Source: Eucommia ulmoides (Eukaryota; Streptophyta; Magnoliopsida; Garryales; Eucommiaceae). From it: 64,000 nucleotides of DNA. The DNA lies in contig CM028328.1 in NCBI GenBank assembly GCA_016647705.1, positions 36,308,501-36,372,500 of the forward strand, written 5' to 3'. Positions 56,715 to 64,000 of this stretch are shown here, piece by piece (the first letter of the stretch is position 1; every line of letters starts with the position of its first letter). A program made the translations under genes and the position numbers. The notes under the pieces were generated by a model, which had not been told where the DNA came from, ran no database searches, and saw nothing but the letters and a program-made list of their open reading frames with translations.

Positions 56715-56921
56715 CTAAGTGACAATTTTTATTGTTCATCACAAGCCAAGTATCTTCTAATTTTAATACATTGGAGAGTTAGCCCCAACCTAGTCTTATA
56801 TAATTCCTTCAACTTGTTTCTTCATCTTTAGTATTTTTGTATGGGACTCATCTGAATATTAGAAAGTAAGGGAAATTAGTTGTGATTAAAAAATTGGTCT
56901 TGTATTATCTTTAACCTAAAG

Positions 56922-56922
<1 letters not shown>

Positions 56923-56990
<68 letters not shown>
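56923..56990. repeat. (TA)34 microsatellite at the TRIM boundary
   Basis: About 34 uninterrupted TA units, directly abutting the 3' LTR of the TRIM. The LTR-end TATA merges with the run, which hides the left TSD. Confidence 0.95.
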
Positions 56991-56993
<3 letters not shown>

Positions 56994-57609
56994 GACATGT
57001 ACACCACATTTCCTACTTGTTATAACTATGGACTATCACATATCTCTATGCTAGTATGATATTATCCACTTTGGGCCTAAGCCTTCATGGTTTTGCTTTT
57101 AGACTCTACCCCAAATGCCTCATACCAATGGAGATATTGTCCATATTTATAAATCCATGATTATCCCCACTTCTAGCCGGTGTGGGACTTTAGTTACACA
57201 CGTAACAATTCTCCCCTCAAACAAAGGACCACCAATCCTCCCCTTAAACGATCATCCATCTGTCCAATATCTACCAAGGTCAACTACTCATCTTCACCTC
57301 ATTGGAGCACATGCCTTACATGAAGCACCTGAGCACAGCCTACCTCGAGAGCTTGGTCAACTCCTCTCTACCGCGTAAGAGCACACACCTTGCATAAAAC
57401 ATCGAAGTACTTCCTACCTCGATATTTTGCTCTATCGAGGTCAACTATTGTTTACCGTGTCGGGATCAAGACACATTTATAAAGCATCCAGAGCACACCA
57501 CTTATCCAATAGAGCTCATCCACAGATCCCATCGCGAGCTAACCGATGTCTACCACCTTTGTTCAATATTCTAAAGAAATCATCCATATGACTAAGTTAG
57601 GGGTGCGTA

Positions 57610-57620
57610 GCTCTGTACCA
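57610..57620 (-). promoter_or_regulatory. TRIM primer-binding site
   Basis: TGGTACAGAGC on the minus strand, two bases after the LTR end CCCTACA. It resembles the tRNA-iMet-complementary TGGTATCAGAGC with T deleted. Confidence 0.7.
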
Positions 57621-57833
57621 TATGTAGGGAATTATGTACACCATATATCCTATTTGTTATAAGTATGAACTCACACATATCTCCACATTGTTATGATATT
57701 GTCCACTTTAGGCCCAAGCCCTCATGGTTTTGCCTTTGGACTCTACCCAAAAGACCTCATACCAATGGAGATATTGTATATAATTATAAATCCATGATCC
57801 TCTCCACTTCTAGCCGATGTGGGACTTTGGTCG

Positions 57834-57838
57834 CACAC
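57834..57838. repeat. Left TSD of solo LTR G (CACAC)
   Basis: CACAC; copy at 59227-59231. Confidence 0.88.
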
Positions 57839-58030
57839 TGATAGGTTGAAAATACTTATCTACTTCTAAGCCGAATTTGCCAGTTTTTTAGTGTTTTATT
57901 AATGTTTTATTGTGTTTTTATTAGTTTTTATGTAATTCAAGTGTAGGGATGTTAACGAGCTATAAACGAGCGAAATAGTAGGAAAATGGCGAAAAAACGA
58001 TGGAAAAATACAAGGTTTCAGGACAGCAAG

Positions 58031-58213
58031 CCACCGCCGCAGTGGTCGACCACCGTCGCGGTGGTGAGAATGCAGAGAAGGGCTATTTAAGACCAATATC
58101 CCACCGCCGCAGTAGAAGGCCACCGCCGCGGCGGTAAAAGATCAGAGAGTCAAGATTTTGGCCCACCACCGCAGCAGTGAGCTAACCGACTTACCCACCA
58201 CTATGGCGGTCAG
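58031..58213. repeat. GCGG-core palindrome cluster, solo LTR G
   Basis: Six sites: CCACCGCCGCAGTGG, CCACCGTCGCGGTGG, CCACCGCCGCAGTAG, CCACCGCCGCGGCGG (with the perfect 14-mer ACCGCCGCGGCGGT at 58122-58135), CCACCACCGCAGCAG and CCACCACTATGGCGG, ending at CAGCTCTGCA. Between sites is TGCAGAGAAGGGC, also seen in D and E. Confidence 0.9.
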
Positions 58214-58262
58214 CTCTGCATAGAGAATAAGATCTTTTTAGATATTTTTGAAACCTTGAGCC

Positions 58263-58269
58263 TATAAAT
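58263..58269 (+). promoter_or_regulatory. TATA box of LTR G
   Basis: TATAAAT in CCTATAAATATTTCTCC, 50 bp downstream of the palindrome cluster. Predicted from sequence only. Confidence 0.5.
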
Positions 58270-59226
58270 ATTTCTCCCCTACTTGTGAAAAAGAGTTCTG
58301 AACGTTCTTAACCTTAGCATAGTGTTCCTTAGCCATTCTTGAAAGATCAAAGAAGAGGTTCATCATTTGAAGAAGACGAAGCATTTGCAGAGTAATTCTT
58401 AGCAAAAGTGGACCACTCCACTCTCAGATATGATCGTTCTTCCTTTGTTTTTTCATCTTTGTAACCACTTTTCATTATCTAATGATGTTGAATCCTTCTT
58501 ATTTTGTACGTTTATATGGCTAAGATCATGTAGTTTAGATAAATATTATCTAGGTGCTATTGTAAGTCATATAAATACTAGTTTGATTGAATATACATTA
58601 CTTTAATGGTTGTTTATCTAAATCTGATTGTGTTTATCGTTATTCTTGATATTATACTAGTTTAGATAATTAGAGAATACGGAGTGTGACACTCGGGAGA
58701 GGTAACCTCGGATTCGGATTAGGATAAACACAACGCGACATTCCAATAACCCGGGAGGGAGTTGGAGGGTGTGCAATCCATGACGTTGGTTCAAGACTCA
58801 TGTGACTATGTGTTTGAAAATACGTTCGAGGGGGACCTCGGTGTCAATGTGAAGTCATATATTCGCTCGCTTTACACTCGAAAGAGGAAGTGAGCGAGTT
58901 GTAGATACAGATATTGTCAGATAGAATAAACACCATTATTATTAACTAAACAAAATCAAATATGTATTAAGTGAAAGAAATCAATACCTAGGTAATCAAT
59001 ATAGTTAGAACTAACCCAATAGTTGTAATTTATCTTAGTTGTAATTAAAATACAAACAATTTTTAAAAATTCGAGATAATATGAGACTATGCAAATTACA
59101 GTATTCAACTAATTTACACTATCCCCAGTGGAACGATATCCGATCTCACGATCCATCTGTACTAAAACTTAACCTCGTGCGCTTGCGAGTAAAGTCAGAC
59201 GTGAGCGTCTTAAATGGCTGCGTCCA

Positions 59227-59231
59227 CACAC
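59227..59231. repeat. Right TSD of solo LTR G (CACAC)
   Basis: Exact match to 57834-57838; CTAACA, the end of the interrupted TRIM LTR, follows. Confidence 0.88.
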
Positions 59232-59249
59232 CTAACACAAAGTAGTATC

Positions 59250-59545
59250 GACAAATGGGTAAAACTACGATAAAGAAAACTACTTCCGAAGCAGCATTGT
59301 ATTATTTGTGAAAGGGGTAAAACTATGATTAAAAAAATTGTTCTCAAAAACAACAATATTGTACCCATTCAAGGATAAAACTACAATAATATTAAAAATA
59401 CTATTTGCAAAAACAATAATGTAGTACACGTTAAGAGGTAAAACTACAATGAAAAAAAAATATTTCCAAAAACAGCAATATAGTACCCACAAAGAGGTAA
59501 AAATATAATTAAAAATATTATTTCAAAAACAGTAATTGGGCACCA
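59250..59545. repeat. ~60-bp tandem repeat, five units
   Basis: GGGTAAAACTAC-like starts at 59257, 59314, 59371, 59434 and 59494 (57-63 bp apart). Units contain AAAAACA(G/A)CAATAT-GTACCC. Not coding. Confidence 0.85.
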
Positions 59546-59637
59546 AACAACAAAGCAGAAATAAAAACACGGAGGAACGACAAAAAGGTAGCCAACACCG
59601 AAGATAAATAAAACTACCCATTAGGCTTCATAATTAA

Positions 59638-60290
59638 ATAAATATAAAGGAGATTAGTTTAACTCTCCGAGGTAGAAAATGGTCTGACGAAGAAAAATAA
59701 AAAGAACCGCTAGGAAGGAAACCAATCCAGCTCTCCTAGTTAGAAGATGATTTGATGAGAAAAAGTGAAAGCTCTACTAAAGAACTTTTTCAACAAAAAT
59801 AAAAAAGATCAGTTCAGCTCTACTAGTCAAAAGATAATATGATGAATAAAAAGGGAAAGCTCCAATAAGGAACTTTCCCAACAAAAATAAAGTCGAAAAA
59901 TGATCCAACGAAGAAACTTCACTACAAGACACTTCCCAACAAAAATAAAGGATATCAGTTTAGCTCTCCTAAGTCAGAAGATGATTTGACGAAGAAAAAG
60001 GAAAAGTCACCAAGGAACTTTTCCCAACAAAAATAAAGTAGACGAAATTAACTCTCTCAACCAAAGGAGATATGAGAAATGATTTCATTAAGGAACTCTT
60101 CCCAACAAAAATAAAAGAGATGAGTTCATATCTCCTAATCAGAGAAGATCTAAGGAACTCATTCCAACAAACATAAATGAGATCAGTTCAACTCCCACAA
60201 CTAGAAGATGATGTGAGAAGATTTTCCTTGAGAAACTCTTCCCAACAAAAATAAAGGAGTTGACTTCAGTCCTCCGAACAAGAAAAATAC
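59638..60290. repeat. 60-88-bp tandem repeat, about eight units
   Basis: Core CCCAACAAAAATAAAG at about 59791, 59879, 59938, 60026, 60104, 60166 and 60243, alternating with GATCAGTTCAGCTCTCC-like and AGAAGATGATTTGACG-like segments. Unit length varies because segments are missing from some. Not coding. Confidence 0.8.
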
Positions 60291-60299
60291 GTTGAACGA

Positions 60300-60880
60300 T
60301 TAGTGAATACTCTAAAAATATCCCTAAAGATTTGAGTAATCTCCAATAAGGGAACAATTTGGGAAGAATTCTCATTAAAGAAATAGATCAAAAGGCAGAA
60401 AAGAGAGGAGGAAAACAACAAAAATGAGGCATTGTTCAAACCTTCAAAAATGGCTTATAAACTGTCTTCAAAGTTCAGACAAACTAATAAACCAAGAGGG
60501 CAAATATCGAGATAAAACCTGCCATTAAGCCCATACATTAAGGCCTTGTGAGTTAGTTAATAAGTCTAAAATGAGAATAAGGCATATTCTATAAGGTGTA
60601 TTGGATAAGTAATTGTTAATTCTAGTTGAGAAACTGTGGCCTATGATGACATTATTTTGAACTGGCCAATAATTGTTGATTTAGGTATGAATTTTATTTA
60701 ATAAATACATGCTAACAACAATGAGACTTACAACTATTTTTTTCTCACTCCCAATGACATATTAATATATTCTCACATCAGAAAGTCTTTGGCCGACACC
60801 ACATCATTGTCACCTAGTTTTTCTAGTTGTTGGAGATTTTCGAGTACTAATTGTATGTCAAGAAGTAGGAGTAGTGGCTA
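60300..60880. other. Unassigned AT-rich sequence
   Basis: No repeat or gene recognised. Ordinary intergenic DNA in appearance. Confidence 0.4.
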
Positions 60881-60883
60881 GAA

Positions 60884-61540
60884 GCACCAACACTCCGCCA
60901 GAGTCTGAGTGTCCGTGTCCAATACGCCTCCGACACGTGTCAGACACATGTCGGGACGTGTCCAATTTTTTTACCTTTTGTTTTAGATTTCGACAAGGCA
61001 CCGACACGCGAGATGAATGTGTCGGACACTTCATAAGCCCGTGTCATTAGTTTTTTTTGGGAGGGTCAATTTTGTAAGTTTTTTTATTAATTTATTATAA
61101 TCACATTATTATTTAAGGGGTGTGTATTATAATTTGATATTAAATAACCTTATTAAAATAGTCTTTAACAATTGGAGAAACGAAAAAGGAGAAAGATAAA
61201 AAGTCAACCGTTTTATTTACCGATTAAGGGATCAACCAATCGACCTCGAGTGATTTTTTTTTTATTTTTTTTTTTTTTACCTTTCTTGCTTTTGTTTATG
61301 GTATTTTTTATTTTATTTTTTTAAATGTGAATGTTAGTTTTAACTTTGAAAATTTATAATTATTGGCTGAATGGTTTTTTTTGAATGAATATTCTGGCAC
61401 ATGTATTTCGTTAATTAGGTTAACATATATAAAAATATATATTTATTTATTAACGTGTCTCCACCATGTCCTTGTTGAGATTTTTGAGAAATTATAGTGT
61501 CGCCATATCCGTGTCCGTGTCCGTGTCCGTGCTTCGTACA
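60884..61540. repeat. GTGTCCG-rich dispersed plant repeat
   Basis: The left end has GAGTGTCCGTGTCC and CGACACGTGTCAGACACATG, the right end CATATCCGTGTCCGTGTCCG and GTGCTTCG; the interior is AT-rich. Similar ACACG/GTGTCC-flanked repeats are common in plant genomes, but I cannot name the superfamily. Ends and TSD were not defined. Confidence 0.5.
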
Positions 61541-62980
61541 ATAGTGGAGGTTTCTTGGTACATTAAAAAAAATTAACAAAAAAATATTAATCATTTATGA
61601 TTTATGATGATAATAAAAACGTGAGTATCATAGAAAACTCTAGCACGATTTGAATTTTTTACTAATTTGGTAAATAATCCAAAATCTACATCAATTTGAT
61701 TAGCAAGTTCATATATATAATATTGTATATGAAAAAGCTCTTATTGGAGTAAGTGAATAAAAAACAAATAAATTAAGTATCAATTAAATTAAGAAAACAA
61801 ATAATGATGTACATAAAATAAAATCTGTGGGCACGTGCATGCGATCCTTCGTTGTAGCTTTACATGAACCAGAAGGTCAAGCTGAAGGGGCGTAGCCTTG
61901 GTGGCCCTTACCCTAAATCAAAGAGCTAAATCATATCTTTCTTGAAGAATTGCTCTGAGGGATTTTTTTCCTTAAAGAAACTTCGTTCCTTGTTCACCAA
62001 CTATTGCGCTTTTCTTCTCTCTGGGTCAATGTACTTATTTCACTTTGGCCTTCAATATTTTCAGCGAGTCACAAATTCCCCCCTAATCTTCCATTTGTGA
62101 TAATTTACCCCTTTAACTTCTTACAATTTCATGTATACTTACCCAAGTTGAACTACTTAGGCCAATCCCAAATTTTGCACGATTTCACTTGCCTAGCATC
62201 TCATTTAGGGAAGGTTAACGAATCTATTTGTAGACAAACAATTTTAACTTGAATTGAAAAAATTCTTTCATTGTCATTCTTAAAATGAGCTATAAGTTTT
62301 ACTGGAATTTTCATTCGTCTAATATATGAATTGAATTGAGTATTATGATTTTTGACATCATCATTTGATGATAATCTATGTATTGAATTTCGTGTAATAT
62401 TCAAAATTGGATAATCTTTCGAACGATATTAAATATTTGGCTCGATAATTTCTAAGAAAAACAAAAATAAGATTTAAACAATATTTCACACTTAGCTTAC
62501 AACCCAAACACATCCCATGTTGTTGCCAATAGATGACATATGAGCATTTGGATGTTAGTCCGTCCTTAGCAAATTTTCCCCCCACCAACAAATGTTGATA
62601 AATTCAGACAAAATCGACTAGAGTTCAAGGTGTGCATGGGTTGGGTTGGTTGGGTATAGCCAAGTGAAGTGGGCAGATATAAAATTTTCAGGTTAATAAA
62701 AAAATCATGATTTCAATTGTCGCCGTTCGGGGGTCGGTGACCTACCCACGGAGCCTTGGGTCGGTATTCTAGCGGTTTCAGGTGTAGACTGGCAGTGTGT
62801 CTTCGATCTGGAAGCGTCATCCACGTCGTTGATCGGGAAATTGGAATTGTTGGAGTAGGAAGGAAGCAAACTTCAAAATGCTAAAATGGAACAGGGGGGA
62901 GAAAGAAAGGAATTAAATCTCTAGAAACTGCAAAAGATGATCAAATTTGAAGAGGCATCAAGGTGTAATGTACAGAAGGA
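61541..62980. other. Unassigned region
   Basis: Mostly AT-rich. One stretch (62060-62160) has alternating TTACCCCTTTAACTTCTTAC-type phrases found in some plant repeats. An 82-codon open frame at 62004-62252 has no recognisable domain. A GC-richer patch lies at 62720-62840. No gene is supported. Confidence 0.4.
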
Positions 62981-62989
62981 GTTTAAGGC

Positions 62990-63057
62990 AATGGACTGGT
63001 ACGATGCGACTAAGGTTGTCTGTTCTGGCATGGACTGGTACGGTGCGACTAAGGTTC
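62990..63057. repeat. Direct repeat (27 bp, two copies)
   Basis: ATGGACTGGTACG(A/G)TGCG plus ACTAAGGTT occurs at 62990 and 63031, 41 bp apart, just upstream of the copia LTR. Confidence 0.85.
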
Positions 63058-63119
63058 CATATATATATACATGGAAGAACTGTTAAGAGTTTGAGACTAA
63101 AACGATTATATTACCACGG

Positions 63120-63295
63120 ACTATCATCATTAATGGGTGGTTAGCTAGTATTATTAATGCAAGTGATTAGTTAGTATCATTAATGAAAGAGCTAGTATCA
63201 TTAATAAGAGTGGTTGACAAGTATCATTAATGTAGTGGAAGAATTGTCTCCCTCATTAATGAGGTTGTTGACTAGCCATATTAATGAAGTGGTTG
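63120..63295. repeat. TATCATTAATG repeats in the copia U3
   Basis: Seven degenerate copies of (CT)AGTATCATTAATG, about 20-35 bp apart, all upstream of the TATA box at 63314. Possible enhancer repeats (inference). Confidence 0.8.
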
Positions 63296-63313
63296 GTTGT
63301 TGAACTCTTCCCT

Positions 63314-63320
63314 TATAAAT
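63314..63320 (+). promoter_or_regulatory. TATA box of the copia LTR
   Basis: TATAAAT followed by AGAGAGTTGAG, between the repeats and the probable R region. Confidence 0.55.
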
Positions 63321-63575
63321 AGAGAGTTGAGTGGAAGTGGTGATATATGCAATTATGTGTCAAGTGAAGTGAGAAATAATAGTCTGTCTTGTGTATTCTC
63401 CCTTGTAAATCTTTCATTCTCTCAATAGAGTAATTTTTTCTTGTGGCGTGGATTAGATTTACGTCGAACCACGTTAAATTCTTGTGTCGTTTCTTTCTTT
63501 GCTAGTGAATCTTTGGTGTTCCTTGTTTTTCAAATCATTATTATGTTGTTCGGAGTCGGTTCGATCCCCAAAAAC

Positions 63576-63587
63576 TGGTATCAGATC
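63576..63587 (+). promoter_or_regulatory. Primer-binding site of the copia element
   Basis: TGGTATCAGATC; the tRNA-iMet type would be TGGTATCAGAGC. Five bases separate it from the LTR end. Confidence 0.75.
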
Positions 63588-63614
63588 TTAGGCTCTGATT
63601 CTCTCAACATAACA

Positions 63615-64000
63615 ATGGGCAGTGGCAAGGTTGTGGTCTATAAATTCGATGGGGATAATTTCGCCCTTTGGAGGATGCAGATAGAAGATTATTTGTACCA
63701 AAAGGACCAATGGAAGCCGTTGTATGGAAAGACGAAGAAACCTGAAAAGCTATCAAAAGACAAATGGAACGTTCTCAATCACAAAGCGCTGAGAACAATT
63801 CAGCTTACATTGTCAAGCAGCGTGTTAAGTAATGTTAAAAAAGAGAAGACGACAAAGGATTTGATTGATGCTCTTGAGAGCTTGTAGGAGACTCCCAGGA
63901 CGACAAACAAGTTATTTACTTTCCAGAAACTTTTTAAGATTAAAATGGAAAAGTATGATGATATTTCAGAATACATCAGTTGTGTTCGTGACATCTTTGA
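63615..64000 (+). pseudogene. Ty1/copia gag (UBN2-type), one in-frame stop, cut by window end
   Basis: The ATG at 63615 (MGSGKVVVYKFDGDNFALWR) fits the usual start of Tnt1/Tork-type copia gags. The frame is also open upstream, but the PBS lies there. The N-terminal DUF4219-like part (FDGDNFALWRMQIEDYL) is followed by the gag_pre/UBN2 region: DKWNVLNHKALRTIQLTLSS, NVKKEKTTKDLIDALESL. A TAG at 63885 stops the frame where relatives have Tyr-Glu, and the same frame continues as ETPRTTNKLFTFQKLFKIKM to the window end. In intact relatives the protein forms the particle. Apart from the stop it looks well preserved, so a young or recently active family is likely. Confidence 0.8.

Larger units (their letters stand above)
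57839..59226 (+). mobile_element. Solo LTR G (Athila-like non-autonomous family)
   Basis: 1,388 bp, from TGATAGGTTGAAAATAC to GGCTGCGTCCA, with perfect TSD CACAC and inserted in a TRIM LTR. It contains the GCGG-core palindrome cluster at 58031-58213 and, about 50 bp on, a TATAAAT box (58263-58269). Its 3' third matches the LTR end at 1-284. Confidence 0.9.
56987..59237 (-). mobile_element. TRIM element (Katydid-like), split by solo LTR G
   Basis: Minus-strand element with LTRs at 56987-57207 (221 bp) and 57623-57838 plus 59232-59237 (222 bp), and an internal region of 415 bp. On the minus strand LTRs start TGTTA and run through AGTCCCACACCGGCTAG, ATATCTCCATTGGTATGAGG, AAGCAAAACCATGAAGGC and GGCCCAAAGTGGA, a widespread plant TRIM signature. 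The PBS (minus) TGGTACAGAGC is at 57610-57620, a one-base deletion of the tRNA-iMet type. The PPT GAGGGGAGAAT lies at 57208-57218. No coding capacity. The right LTR holds the solo LTR with TSD CACAC. Confidence 0.85.
63081..63570 (+). mobile_element. 5' LTR of a Ty1/copia element (element continues past window)
   Basis: Probable span TGTTAAGAGTTTGAG (63081) to GATCCCCA (63570), set by TG...CA ends and distance to the PBS; the 5' end is tentative. It contains seven TATCATTAATG-type repeats, a TATAAAT box at 63314-63320 and a pyrimidine-rich 3' part. The second LTR is outside the window. Confidence 0.6.

Noticed and set aside
57115-57378. 87-codon frame
   Set aside because: Lies across the TRIM LTR and internal region; TRIMs are non-coding and the frame reads against the element.
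61870-61930. Possible tRNA-like GC patch (GGGGCGTAGCCTTGGTGGCC)
   Set aside because: No cloverleaf, no T-loop GGTTCGA and no anticodon arm could be built.

Overview
The window is transposable-element-dense nuclear DNA of a flowering plant, probably a eudicot. It has AT-rich intergenic sequence, nested LTR retrotransposons with 5-bp target-site duplications (TSDs), tRNA-Asp and tRNA-iMet primer-binding sites (PBSs), and no recognisable host gene, rRNA or tRNA gene. Nearly every long reading frame is either a decayed retrotransposon protein or noise inside an LTR.

Layout. 1-284 is the 3' end of an LTR. 608-5920 holds two truncated long LTRs of one family in opposite orientation. 5921-15562 is an unassigned region plus a minisatellite, interrupted by element A (8819-14823, TSD AGGGC), and ends in a Tat-like LTR terminus. 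15563-28250 is a decayed Ty3/gypsy Tat-lineage element (gag, protease, RT, RNase H, second RNase H, integrase), interrupted by two solo LTRs (16704-18132, TSD ACTAG; 23392-25517, TSD TATTG). 28251-41377 is a repeat-rich tract with ~105-bp modules and a 36-bp minisatellite, broken by element C (30032-33560), element D (33686-38366) and solo LTR E (39615-40978, TSD ACAAC). 41378-50381 holds a second pair of opposed long LTRs around a gypsy LTR with PBS and a TRIM-like element; the right-hand LTR is a separate solo insertion (TSD GTAAG). 51493-56709 is element F (minus strand, TSD TTATG). 56987-59237 is a minus-strand TRIM whose LTR is split by solo LTR G (57839-59226, TSD CACAC). 59240-60290 holds two tandem arrays, and 63081-64000 is the start of a Ty1/copia element with a broken gag.

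The most distinctive content is the non-autonomous Athila-like family (A, C, D, F, solo LTRs E and G, and the fragment at 1-284). Members carry a tRNA-Asp PBS and at most one gag-like reading frame, whose tail resembles sequence normally found after pol. They have no pol, and a ~1.4-kb non-coding tail holds a conserved 14-bp inverted repeat around a G-rich tract. Their LTRs contain clusters of perfect short palindromes. One subfamily uses ACCGCC-TA-GGCGGT and another ACCGCC-GC-GGCGGT, so the arms are the same and only the central dinucleotide differs. Two other LTR families here also carry clustered palindromes.

Limits: all comparisons were by eye. Family names rest on remembered hallmark motifs and PBS types. 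Boundaries backed by TSDs are firm; boundaries of truncated pieces are good to tens of bases.
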